Shown here: positions 27,581-35,647 of the stretch, one piece after another | Layout of the letters: each line of letters opens with the position of its first letter | Numbering within the stretch: position 1 is the first letter of the stretch | Assembly (NCBI RefSeq): GCF_002355375.1 | Contig: NZ_AP017312.1 | Location: 1,815,001 to 1,879,000 of the forward strand | Direction of reading: 5' to 3' | Origin: Aneurinibacillus soli | GTDB taxonomy: Bacteria; Bacillota; Bacilli; Aneurinibacillales; Aneurinibacillaceae | Length of the DNA stretch: 64,000 nucleotides | Position numbers and translations under genes: made by a program | The notes under the pieces: generated by a model | The model's database searches: none | Told to the model about the DNA's origin: nothing | What the model saw: only the letters and a program-made list of their open reading frames with translations

Positions 27581-28444
27581 ATGTTTGGCAGATTAGTCAC
27601 AGCGATGGTTACCCCATTTGATGAGCAGCTTCAGGTAGATCGTACAAAAACGGAAGCATTAGTAGAGCACTTGATTGCGACCGGTACAACCGGGCTTGTC
27701 GTAGCCGGTACAACCGGTGAATCTCCAACCCTGACGGCACAAGAGAAGCTTGATCTGTACCGCCATGTAGTCGAAATTGTAGACGGACGCATTCCAGTTA
27801 TCGCTGGAACGGGAAGTAACAATACTGCAGCTTCGATTGAAATGACCAAAAAAGCGGCAGAACTGGGCGTAGACGCGATTATGCTTGTTGTTCCATACTA
27901 CAACAAGCCGTCTCAGGAAGGGCTATATCAGCATTTTAAAACGATTGCAGAAAGCGTACAGCTGCCTGTGATGCTGTACAACATTCCGGGCCGCTCTGTT
28001 ATTAACATGACAGCCGATACGGTTGTGCGCTTAGCAGAGGACGTAACGAACATCGTTGCGATCAAGGAAGCGGGTGTGGACTTAAGCCAGATGTCGTTCA
28101 TCATCGACCGTACACCGGATGATTTCACACTGTACACAGGCGATGACAAAATGACGCTGCCATGCATGTCCGTTGGCGGCCATGGGGTCATCAGCGTTGC
28201 GAGTCATGTGATCGGTAACGAAATGACCGAGATGATCAACAAGTTTGTCGCAGGTGATATCGCAGGTGCATCCGCGCTGCACCGCAAACTGCTTCCGATC
28301 TTCGAAGGACTGTTCATTGCAGCGAATCCGACGCCGGTTAAAGAAGCGCTCGCACTTCAAGGCGTACAAACAGGCGGTGTCCGTCTCCCACTCGTCGTCC
28401 TGACCGAGCAGGAAAAAGCATACGTAAAAGGTTTATTCGCATAA
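27581..28444 (+). CDS. dapA: 4-hydroxy-tetrahydrodipicolinate synthase
   Basis: Condenses pyruvate with aspartate semialdehyde, the committed step to lysine and dipicolinate. It is a 287-residue TIM barrel with GTTGESPTL near residue 44, the YNIPGR tyrosine near 133 and the Schiff-base lysine in AIKEAG near 161. GAGGAGG precedes ATG 27581. A strong terminator follows, so asd-dapG-dapA ends here. Confidence 0.96.
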   Translation: MFGRLVTAMVTPFDEQLQVDRTKTEALVEHLIATGTTGLVVAGTTGESPTLTAQEKLDLYRHVVEIVDGRIPVIAGTGSNNTAASIEMTKKAAELGVDAIMLVVPYYNKPSQEGLYQHFKTIAESVQLPVMLYNIPGRSVINMTADTVVRLAEDVTNIVAIKEAGVDLSQMSFIIDRTPDDFTLYTGDDKMTLPCMSVGGHGVISVASHVIGNEMTEMINKFVAGDIAGASALHRKLLPIFEGLFIAANPTPVKEALALQGVQTGGVRLPLVVLTEQEKAYVKGLFA

Positions 28445-28453
28445 TAAATGGGT

Positions 28454-28491
28454 AAGAAGAGTGGGGGGAATACTTCCACTCTTCTTTTTTT
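28454..28491 (+). terminator. Terminator after dapA
   Basis: A perfect 11 bp stem (28454-28464 with 28476-28486) and a T run. Confidence 0.92.
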
Positions 28492-28535
28492 ACATACATA
28501 TAGGCTCATTTGGAGATAGTAATGCGTGATAGCAC

Positions 28536-28565
28536 TTGTTTTTTGTCCACAAAATCATGTATAAT
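28536..28565 (+). promoter_or_regulatory. Promoter of rnj
   Basis: TTGTTT at 28536-28541 and TATAAT at 28560-28565, 18 bp spacer, about 75 bases before the gene. Confidence 0.6.
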
Positions 28566-28641
28566 ATTAACAAGTGAATGGGTTCGGTTTTTACATTGTT
28601 TGCTCACATGTAACTACAACTGAATATTAGGAGGAATGAAT

Positions 28642-30306
28642 TTGTCTAAACTAAACCAGAAAGCTCTGTCGATTTTCGCTCTGGGCGGCGTGGGTGAGAT
28701 CGGCAAAAACATGTACGTAGTTCAGTACGCAGATGACATCGTAGTAATCGATGCTGGACTGAAATTCCCTGAAGAGGAAATGCTCGGAATTGACATTGTC
28801 ATCCCGGACATTACGTACTTGCAGGAAAACAAGGACAAGGTACGGGGTATCCTCATTACGCACGGTCACGAAGACCACATTGGTGGTCTTTCGTATGTGC
28901 TGCGCCGCATGAATGTACCTGTATACGCGACCAAACTGACGCTTGGCCTCATCGAAGGCAAGCTGAAGGAAGCGGGACTGCTCGGAGAAGCAAAGCTGAA
29001 TCTGATTGATAACAAATCAGAAGTACAGCTCGGATGCTTCACAGCCTCGTTCTTTAAAACGAACCACAGCATTCCGGATTCTGTCGGGGTCTGCCTGGAT
29101 ACTCCAGAAGGTGTTGTGGTTCATACGGGTGACTTTAAGTTTGACCAGACGCCGGTAAATAACCAGAATGCAGATCTCGCTAAAATGGCACAGATCGGTG
29201 ACCGTGGTGTATTAGCCCTTCTGTCTGACAGTACGAACGCGGAACGTCCGGGCTATACCGGTTCCGAACGTGAAGTAGGCGAGGCGATTATGGAGCAGTT
29301 CCATAAATGCAGCGGACGCATCATCGTCGCAACATTCGCGTCAAACATTCACCGCATTCAACAGGTTGTAGACGCTGCCGTACGCTATGACCGCAAGATT
29401 ACAGTAATTGGCCGCTCTATGGTAAACGTCGTGAACATCGCGACAGAACTTGGGTACTTGAACGTACCAGAAGGCATGCTCGTCGAACCGGAAGAGATCA
29501 ACAAGCTCCCAGCTGAACGCGTTGTCATTTTATGTACAGGTAGCCAGGGCGAGCCGATGTCCGCTCTGACACGAATGGCGCGTTCTTCGCACCGTAAAGT
29601 GGACGTTCTGCCAGGAGATACAGTTCTTATTGCCGCTACGCCGATCCCAGGCAATGAGAAGTATGTAGCCCGTACGGTAGACCAGCTGTATCGCATCGGA
29701 GCCGATGTGATCTACGGCAGCGACATTCACGTATCAGGTCACGGCAGCGCAGAAGAACTGAAGCTGATGCTGAACCTGATGAGACCGCAGTACTTTCTCC
29801 CAATTCACGGGGAGTTCCGGATGCTTCGTCAGCACGCCATCCTCGCCGAACAGTGTGGTGTACAACCGGAAAACATCTTCATGCTCGACAATGGAGATAC
29901 TGTGGAGATTCAGAATAACCGTGCACGCTATGGCCCGAAAGTTCAATCGGGTATTGTCCTCATCGATGGTCTTGGTATCGGTGATGTCGGCAATATCGTA
30001 CTGCGTGACCGTAAGCTGTTATCCCAGGATGGAATTTTAGTCGTTGTAGTTACATTGAGCAAGCAAAACGGAACAATTCTAGCAGGACCGGATATTATCT
30101 CACGCGGCTTTGTATATGTCCGCGAATCGGAAGCACTTCTCGATGAAGCGAACCGCATCGTAGGACAAACGCTGCAGCGCTGCATGGATGAGAATGTGAA
30201 TGAATGGTCGTCACTGAAAACAAATGTTCGCGACGCGCTGGGCCGCTTCTTGTATGAGCAGACTCGCCGCCGCCCGATGATCCTTCCGATTATTATGGAA
30301 GTGTAA
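28642..30306 (+). CDS. rnjB: Ribonuclease J
   Basis: RNase J is a 5'-3' exo- and endoribonuclease of the beta-CASP metallo-beta-lactamase family, central to mRNA decay and rRNA maturation. The 554-residue protein has the intact metal motif HGHEDHIGG near residue 73, LSDSTNAERPG near 195 and the C-terminal HVSGHGSAEE. TTG 28642 is chosen because AGGAGG (28629-28634) is seven bases upstream, whereas ATG 28636 would touch it. The position after dapA is that of rnjB in B. subtilis, but the catalytic motif is of the active J1 type, so the symbol follows context only. Confidence 0.9.
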   Translation: MSKLNQKALSIFALGGVGEIGKNMYVVQYADDIVVIDAGLKFPEEEMLGIDIVIPDITYLQENKDKVRGILITHGHEDHIGGLSYVLRRMNVPVYATKLTLGLIEGKLKEAGLLGEAKLNLIDNKSEVQLGCFTASFFKTNHSIPDSVGVCLDTPEGVVVHTGDFKFDQTPVNNQNADLAKMAQIGDRGVLALLSDSTNAERPGYTGSEREVGEAIMEQFHKCSGRIIVATFASNIHRIQQVVDAAVRYDRKITVIGRSMVNVVNIATELGYLNVPEGMLVEPEEINKLPAERVVILCTGSQGEPMSALTRMARSSHRKVDVLPGDTVLIAATPIPGNEKYVARTVDQLYRIGADVIYGSDIHVSGHGSAEELKLMLNLMRPQYFLPIHGEFRMLRQHAILAEQCGVQPENIFMLDNGDTVEIQNNRARYGPKVQSGIVLIDGLGIGDVGNIVLRDRKLLSQDGILVVVVTLSKQNGTILAGPDIISRGFVYVRESEALLDEANRIVGQTLQRCMDENVNEWSSLKTNVRDALGRFLYEQTRRRPMILPIIMEV

Positions 30307-30323
30307 GGTAAATACGGAATATA

Positions 30324-30366
30324 AGAGCCGAAACCCCTTGATACGACTGGGTTCTCGGCTCTTTTT
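30324..30366 (+). terminator. Terminator after rnj
   Basis: Stem AGAGCCGA (30324-30331) with TCGGCTCT (30355-30362), extended by a partly paired inner part, then TTTTT. The integrase remnant joins directly beyond it. Confidence 0.8.
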
Positions 30367-30372
30367 GGTTCT

Positions 30373-30528
30373 ATAAAAGTATCGTTGGACCACATTTTTT
30401 TGCATCGTAGGCAGCACATGAGCGTATGTGTTCAGCGTAATATTTACATCAGCATGCCCCAGGCGTTCAGATACTACTTTTGGATTTTCACCGAGCTGCA
30501 GCAGTAGAGTAGCGTGTGTATGCCGCAA
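30373..30528 (-). pseudogene. Tyrosine recombinase (phage/ICE-type integrase), C-terminal remnant
   Basis: About 50 codons of an integrase catalytic domain: the RHTHATLLL box, GHADVNIT, and the nucleophilic tyrosine in LNTYAHVLP, followed by MQKN. Everything upstream is missing; an in-frame stop lies just before, and the TnpB element begins about 30 bp away. Downstream the frame runs into the rnj terminator instead of a normal C-terminus. It marks a former integrating element whose insertion site was at or near the 3' end of rnj (inference). Confidence 0.8.
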
Positions 30529-30707
30529 AACTAGGTATTAAGTTATGTGTTTTTATCATTTCAGCCGAGAAGACTCCCACTTCTAAGCGATAGCGAAAGT
30601 GAGGGATGAATCGGCTTCGGACGCGGGAAGGCGTCTGCCTTCTCGCAAGTCCGACTGTTTTCTCCCGAAACAGTCAGGTACAATGGGAGGGAGGAGGTGA
30701 AACATAC

Positions 30708-31811
30708 ATGTTCAAACATAAAGGGTTCAAATTTCGCATCTATCCGAATGAGGAACAGGCTATGCTCATTAACAAGTCCATCGGCTGTGTTCGGTATGTG
30801 TTCAATCACTTTCTGGCGAAACGCAAAGAGGCCTATGAGACCGAACAAAAAACATTGAATTATACGGCTTGTTCTGCTCTTTTGACGACACTGAAGAAAG
30901 AAGTATCCTGGTTAAAAGAACCGGATTCTACCGCCCTGCAAAACGCATTGAAAGACTTAGATGCGGCCTATCAAAAGTTTTTCCATGAGAAAAAAGGGTA
31001 TCCCACATTCAAAAGCCGGAAGAATCCCAGACAGTCGTACAATACGACAAACAACAAGGATGCGATTCGTATAGAAGGAACGCAGATCCGACTCCCGAAA
31101 CTTGGACTCGTTCCCTTTGCCAAAAGTCGGGAAGTAGAAGGACGTATTCTGTCAGCTACGGTTCGCCGCCATCCATCCGGCAAGTATTTTGTATCGGTGC
31201 TTTGTGAAGTGGAGATGAAACCGTTACCAAAAGTAGAGAAGCGAGTGGGAGTCGACTTGGGCCTGACAAGGTTTGCGATTCTTTCGGATGGAAAAACATT
31301 CGATAATCCGAAGTATCTGCGAAAGTACGAAATGAAACTGGCCCACCTGCAACGTGTCATGAGCAGACGTACAAAAGGGGGTTCTAACTGGAACAAGGCG
31401 AGAATCAAAGTTGCTCGTCTGCACGAAAGAATAGCCAACTGCCGCACCGACTTCCTGCAAAAACTGTCCACGACACTGATTCGTGAAAACCAAACGATTT
31501 GTATCGAGGACTTGCAGGTGTCAAACATGCAGAAAAATCACAAGCTGGCGAAGAGCATTTCGGATGCATCCTGGTCAGAGTTTCGTCGGATGCTGGAATA
31601 CAAGGCAGACTGGTATGGACGTACCCTCAGCTTTGTCGGAAAGACATTCCCATCGAGCCAGTTGTGTTCGGCCTGTGGCTACCGGAACCGGGATGTGAAG
31701 AACTTGAACCTGCGACAATGGGACTGTCCGGAATGTCATACCCACCATGATCGGGATGTAAATGCGGCGGTCAATATTTTGCAAGAAGGACTCCGATTGT
31801 TAGACGTATAA
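30708..31811 (+). CDS. tnpB: RNA-guided endonuclease TnpB
   Basis: An intact 367-residue TnpB, the IS605-family nuclease related to Cas12. The RuvC active site is complete: Asp183 in VGVDLGL, Glu267 in CIEDLQ and Asp350 in DRDVNAAV. The zinc ribbon CSACGYRN ... CPECHTHHD is intact. The N-terminus starts [27 protein letters not shown] precedes ATG 30708, and the longer open frame from 30606 has no ribosome site. Family members use a right-end-derived RNA to cut target DNA at the donor site. Activity here is inferred from intact residues. Confidence 0.9.
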   Translation: MFKHKGFKFRIYPNEEQAMLINKSIGCVRYVFNHFLAKRKEAYETEQKTLNYTACSALLTTLKKEVSWLKEPDSTALQNALKDLDAAYQKFFHEKKGYPTFKSRKNPRQSYNTTNNKDAIRIEGTQIRLPKLGLVPFAKSREVEGRILSATVRRHPSGKYFVSVLCEVEMKPLPKVEKRVGVDLGLTRFAILSDGKTFDNPKYLRKYEMKLAHLQRVMSRRTKGGSNWNKARIKVARLHERIANCRTDFLQKLSTTLIRENQTICIEDLQVSNMQKNHKLAKSISDASWSEFRRMLEYKADWYGRTLSFVGKTFPSSQLCSACGYRNRDVKNLNLRQWDCPECHTHHDRDVNAAVNILQEGLRLLDV

Positions 31812-31941
31812 GCTAACCAACCGCAGGAATTGCGGGGGTAGCCTGGGGTACATTCACGTACGAATTCTGCTCAGGAGAGTGGACGAGCCAGGAATCCCCC
31901 ACTTCAAAAATCGTTAGATTTTAAGTGGTGGGAGTATTCAA
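31812..31941 (+). ncRNA. Putative omega RNA / right-end RNA of the TnpB element
   Basis: The 130 bases between tnpB and the right end are rich in hairpins, for example ACCGCAGGAATTGCGG and the terminal CCCCCACTTC paired with GTGGTGGG. The guide would begin at 31942. The class is established knowledge for TnpB; the exact 5' end is not visible. Confidence 0.55.
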
Positions 31942-31975
31942 GATCTCTACATTTAAAAAGGGGGTAGTGAGATAG

Positions 31976-32536
31976 ATGACGATTTATATTGCACTGTTAC
32001 GAGGTATCAATGTAGGTGGAAAGAACATAATCAAGATGGCTGAATTGAAGCGAACGTTTGAAGCAATGAATCTGAGTCGAGTTCAAACGTATATTCAAAG
32101 TGGCAACGTTCTCTTCGAATCGGAAGAGGAGAAAGAATCGTTACGCAGGCGGATCGAACATGAGATAGAGGTGGCTTTCGGTTTTGCAGTAACAGTTGTT
32201 TTAAGAACGGCCGAGGAGCTGAAAAGGATTGTCGCAAATTGCCCGTTCTCGGAAGAGGAAGTCTCTGAAGCTAAGGCATCGTCCGAAGGAGAGAGCCTAT
32301 ATGTCTCGTTTTTGCTTGAAGAGTCTTCGAAGGAAGGGATTGAACGGCTAGGGGCTTTCAAAAGTAACGGAGAAGAGTATCGAATTGTGGGTCGAGAGGT
32401 CTTCCTTTTATTCAGCCATAGTATACGTAATTCTAAGCTTGCCAACAATCTTCAGAAGCTAGATGTCCCAGCGACCATGCGTAACTGGAAAACAACAAAC
32501 AAGCTCGTAGCTCTGGCAAGTGCAATGGAGATTTAA
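31976..32536 (+). CDS. DUF1697 family protein
   Basis: A 186-residue protein with the DUF1697 signature: YIALLRGINVGGKNIIKM at the start, then QTYIQSGNVLF near residue 38. These cytoplasmic proteins are common in Bacilli and of unknown function. GGGGGTAGTGAG precedes ATG 31976. It starts 34 bases after the TnpB element, so the first bases downstream of the element (the guide source) are its promoter region. Confidence 0.85.
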   Translation: MTIYIALLRGINVGGKNIIKMAELKRTFEAMNLSRVQTYIQSGNVLFESEEEKESLRRRIEHEIEVAFGFAVTVVLRTAEELKRIVANCPFSEEEVSEAKASSEGESLYVSFLLEESSKEGIERLGAFKSNGEEYRIVGREVFLLFSHSIRNSKLANNLQKLDVPATMRNWKTTNKLVALASAMEI

Positions 32537-32692
32537 TATTTAGGCTCTGTTAAAATTTAATATTGATAATTTTATAATATTAAGGGGGAACCCATAAATA
32601 ATGGGCTCCCTCTTAGTTCAATAGGTGAAACTACTGTCGAGTATTACCTTAATAATGTTTATTACAATATATCTTTGGAGTGAAAGATATTT
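32537..32692 (+). other. Intergenic stretch with a hairpin and a possible IS end
   Basis: A hairpin AGGGGGAACCCA ... TGGGCTCCCTCT near 32582-32616 without a T-run. GGCTCTGTTAAAATTTAATA near 32543 resembles inverted-repeat ends of IS elements but is unpaired here. Confidence 0.35.
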
Positions 32693-33262
32693 TTAGTTAC
32701 CATCCCAATGATAGTTTATTTGCACAACGCCAGAGGAGAATGTTCTTGTATTAACCATTTTTAAATTTATCCTCTGTTTTAAATCAATAAACAACGGTTT
32801 TCCTTCTCCCAAAACAACAGGGTGAATAGATAACCTAAATTCATCAACAAGCCCCAAATTTATAAAAGTTGTAATGAGACTTGCTCCACCATATAGCCAG
32901 ATGTCTTTACCAGACTGTTTCTTCAATTTATTTCCTTCTTCAAGAATATTATCATTTATAAATATTGCTTGATTACCAGTCTCTTTTTGTGTTCTGGAAA
33001 AAACATATTTCTTTTTACTATGAACCAATTTCCAAATTTCCTTTTCGGTATCAGAGTCTTCATTTTTCGGAATATATTGTCCCCATAAATCGTAGCTTTT
33101 TCTACCATATAAAATAGTATCAATATGATTTAAGAAATCAGTGAACCCCATATCAGGGTCCATAATGCACCAATCAACTTCTCCATTTTTCCCTTCAATA
33201 AAACCATCTAAAGTAACTGCTAAATCTAAAATTATTCTTCTCTGTTTCACGTTATTTGTCAT
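32693..33262 (-). CDS. Dihydrofolate reductase family protein (RibD C-terminal domain)
   Basis: A 189-residue member of the RibD C-terminal/dihydrofolate reductase-like family, like YwjB of B. subtilis. Visible are LDLAVTLDGFIEGKNGEVDW at the start, ILYGRKSYDLW, the nucleotide-binding IWLYGGASLITTFI, and the DEFRLSIHPVVLGEGKPLF stretch near residue 140. A standalone NADPH-dependent reductase of unknown substrate. AT-rich codon use contrasts with the core genes to the left. Confidence 0.85.
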   Translation of the reverse strand: MTNNVKQRRIILDLAVTLDGFIEGKNGEVDWCIMDPDMGFTDFLNHIDTILYGRKSYDLWGQYIPKNEDSDTEKEIWKLVHSKKKYVFSRTQKETGNQAIFINDNILEEGNKLKKQSGKDIWLYGGASLITTFINLGLVDEFRLSIHPVVLGEGKPLFIDLKQRINLKMVNTRTFSSGVVQINYHWDGN

Positions 33263-33318
33263 AGCTTTTCATCCTTTTATCATTCAGATTTTGATTTTTC
33301 TGTCCCATTGAATAAGGA

Positions 33319-33622
33319 TTACACAACGAATTTAGATAAACGTAGACTATTATATGTATCTTTCATTTCAAATACAAAAGAAGTTAGTAGAAATTCTTTA
33401 ATGTGCTGTTTCGTGTTTTCATTACTACGACTATCGACAAATAAAAACCAAGCAAGGTAATTATCAAGATACTTTGTAGCCACGCCTTTAAAGCGGCCTA
33501 TCCATTGTTTCAAGCGAGAATGAAGACCGTTTACATTTTGGATGTGATACAAACCCTTTATAACGTGTTTGCCACTGTCTGATTTAATTTGAAAATGCTC
33601 TAAACTCTTATATTTTCTCCAA
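33319..33622 (-). pseudogene. IS1595-type transposase, C-terminal fragment
   Basis: About 100 codons of an ISXO2/IS1595-like transposase tail: HVIKGLYHIQNVNGLHSRLK, then GVATKYLDNYLAWF. The N-terminal two thirds, including the first catalytic residues, are gone. Its 5' edge cuts directly into the DUF3006 fragment. Confidence 0.75.
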
Positions 33623-33677
33623 CCTCTATAACTGCGTATTCTGCTTCAAAACGGTCGATTATCTCACGCAAATTCAT
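33600..33677 (-). pseudogene. DUF3006-like protein, N-terminal fragment
   Basis: 25 codons starting at ATG 33677 behind GGAGG: IIDRFEAEYAVIEVGENI matches the start of DUF3006 proteins, small partners of MBL-fold (ComEC-like) hydrolases. The gene is cut off by the IS1595 fragment. Confidence 0.6.
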
Positions 33678-33867
33678 ATGCTTCACCCTCCAATTGAAAT
33701 TCTTATTATCTATTATATCTCCGAGTGGATTGCAGCAAGAGCAAATTCTTTTAATATACGCCAAAAGAAAAAGCCCATAAAGGACCATGTATGTAAGAGA
33801 TTTTAAACAATTCCACGAGTCAGTTCTTTTTCTTTGCACTATATGCCATATTGTTACCTTTTCATGT

Positions 33868-33990
33868 TTAGCGTACTACTTCAAACTGAGTTGTTGCACT
33901 TTCTCCATTGCAAGTAACGGTGATAGGCCAAGAACCCAGTGTTGTACGTCCCCCAACACGCCATGTCCAAGATACGTTACCGTTAGCAAT
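33868..33990 (-). pseudogene. Ig-like C-terminal domain fragment
   Basis: A 40-codon frame ending in TAA encodes NGNVSWTWRVGGRTT then GSWPITVTCNGESATTQF, the end of a bacterial Ig-like domain seen at the C-terminus of secreted Bacillales proteins. No start, and upstream codons are unrelated. Possibly a piece of the same dismantled MBL-fold locus as 33600 and 37340. Confidence 0.6.
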
Positions 33991-34016
33991 TAAGCTATTC
34001 CTCTTATTTCTATGAT

Positions 34017-34412
34017 TTAATGTTTCTTGATTCTGCTCTTGCATGAGTATAGATGGTGAAACTTATATACAACCCACATAAAAACAATGTAGCCAAAAAA
34101 GGAATACAGATGACTCCATTCACTGCTGTGATGAAACAACCCGACCTTTTCCGCCACCTGTTCGCTAATGGGCATTACAAAGCCGAGAAGAAGAGCTAGG
34201 GCCATACGCTGTGCCTTCGTTATTTTTTCTGCAAAACAAAGAAAGCACGCGGTTGCGATGGGTAACAGCACTAATGTAAACGCAATGTTAATGCTGAAAA
34301 TATGTGGGAGCGGTCGAATCGGAAAGGAATATAGTTGTTTTTCTACAAGGATCAGATCGAGATACGTTCCCAACCAGGAAGAAAATATCATCGCAGGTAC
34401 ATAATGCAGCAT
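34017..34412 (-). CDS. Multi-spanning membrane protein, CBO0543-like
   Basis: 131 residues from ATG 34412, with about four hydrophobic segments (MLHYVPAMIFSSWLG, INIAFTLVLLPIATACFLCF, MALALLLGFVMPI, YSFFGYIVFMWVVY). It resembles the small CBO0543 membrane protein family of Firmicutes, function unknown. A longer start at 34529 would overlap yppC by 104 bases and was rejected, though the ribosome site before 34412 is weak (GGAAAAG). It follows yppC by 13 bases and probably shares its transcript. Confidence 0.65.
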   Translation of the reverse strand: MLHYVPAMIFSSWLGTYLDLILVEKQLYSFPIRPLPHIFSINIAFTLVLLPIATACFLCFAEKITKAQRMALALLLGFVMPISEQVAEKVGLFHHSSEWSHLYSFFGYIVFMWVVYKFHHLYSCKSRIKKH

Positions 34413-34425
34413 TGAATCTTTTCCA

Positions 34426-35592
34426 TCAGCTTGAGGGGGGAAGGATTTTTTCTTTTGCCATGATTGCGAATTCAATTTTCTCCAATGTTTTACAATATGC
34501 ATGAAAAATCTCACCATCCACATCTTCATTTATCGGAATCAAATAATAGATGACTCTCCAATCATCAAACCAATCGCCGATTTCTGCTTCTTCATGCTCA
34601 ACATTGCCCCAGGCATGAAGTAGAGAAGGGCTATACAATCGTTTTGCATCGGGTTTCAACTGACAGTTATCGATCCGGCGCGTATACGAAGTGTTCGGAA
34701 GCGACTCTTTTACATCGTTGAATAGATGAGGCCAATAATCTTTGCGAGATCCTGTATGAACATGTTTGGCAGCCCACCGTGAAACACAGTGTAAAACATC
34801 CGCGCTAAACAAAAGAGTATATAATCTCTTCCCTAATAAAATTCGCTCGTGAAGAGAAGCAAACTGATGGAGGGTTTGCCCGATGAGTTGTTCTTGATCA
34901 CAGGGGAAAAGAATTTGATTCAAACTCAATATATCCTGTAGCGTAAACTCAAACGTTTTTATTACTGTTTTTTGATAGAACGGATTCTGAATCACTCTTT
35001 TTTCTAAATAACTCTGTTCATTAATAACAAGGCCAATGGTTAATATATAGCAGTCTTTATACTCGTAAAAATGATTCCATAACGTCTGCATAAAGACAGA
35101 CACATGGAAGTAAGGCAGTAAATGAAACAAATTGGTCTGTCTTTTTAGGCTTTCTTCATATAATAAAAACTGTGGATACACATCTTGAAAAATGAGCCAA
35201 TTTCCGCGCTCTAAGAATTGAAAGTACTCCTGTTGTTCCTTCTCCGAAAGCAATCTCGAAAGCAGTTCCCCTTTTAGATCGGTCATGTTCCAGCCGCCAT
35301 TCCTTGATACCATATGACCAAGAAACGCCCAGTGAATCTCAGGATGCCGACAGTAAAAGTCATAGTAGGCCCTCGTTCGTGTCACGTTGTTCATATTATG
35401 CTGACGAGTACGTTTGTTAATTTGATCAATCAATTGTTGATCGGCTACAGGTAGCTCTGTTATGGAAACGGAAGCTTCTTTCACACAGTTGCTTTTCTGT
35501 TTCAAATCTTTTTTTATGGACAGAAGGGGCGGAAGCTGGCTTTGCTTGAACGCTGCCCATTTCTTGCCCAAGGTTGCGAATCTGCTCCCCAT
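34426..35592 (-). CDS. yppC: DUF2515 family protein (YppC-like)
   Basis: A 388-residue protein of the DUF2515 family, whose B. subtilis member is YppC. Recognisable are the NNVTRTRAYYDFYCRHPEIH stretch near residue 75 with HWAFLGHMVSRNGGWNMTD, and the late DWFDDWRVIYYLIP. Function is unknown. The ATG at 35592 has GGGAGGG six bases upstream, whereas the longer frame to 35628 does not. It is divergent from the cyclase gene at 35648, so the two starts share a 55 bp region. Confidence 0.8.
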   Translation of the reverse strand: MGSRFATLGKKWAAFKQSQLPPLLSIKKDLKQKSNCVKEASVSITELPVADQQLIDQINKRTRQHNMNNVTRTRAYYDFYCRHPEIHWAFLGHMVSRNGGWNMTDLKGELLSRLLSEKEQQEYFQFLERGNWLIFQDVYPQFLLYEESLKRQTNLFHLLPYFHVSVFMQTLWNHFYEYKDCYILTIGLVINEQSYLEKRVIQNPFYQKTVIKTFEFTLQDILSLNQILFPCDQEQLIGQTLHQFASLHERILLGKRLYTLLFSADVLHCVSRWAAKHVHTGSRKDYWPHLFNDVKESLPNTSYTRRIDNCQLKPDAKRLYSPSLLHAWGNVEHEEAEIGDWFDDWRVIYYLIPINEDVDGEIFHAYCKTLEKIEFAIMAKEKILPPSS

Positions 35593-35647
35593 CTTCGTCC
35601 CTCCCGGAGTATGGATATGGACCATCATGAAAAAAGGAGTGAGTGGA

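Larger units (their letters stand above)
30557..31941 (+). mobile_element. IS200/IS605-type element carrying only tnpB (IS1341 group)
   Basis: The right end is inferred at TCAA (31938-31941), the typical IS605-family cleavage tetranucleotide. The left end is placed after TTTAT (30552-30556), a plausible target-adjacent motif. The left end carries an imperfect hairpin around ACTCCCACT ... AGTGAGGGA. No tnpA is present. Ends are proposed, not proven. Confidence 0.65.
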
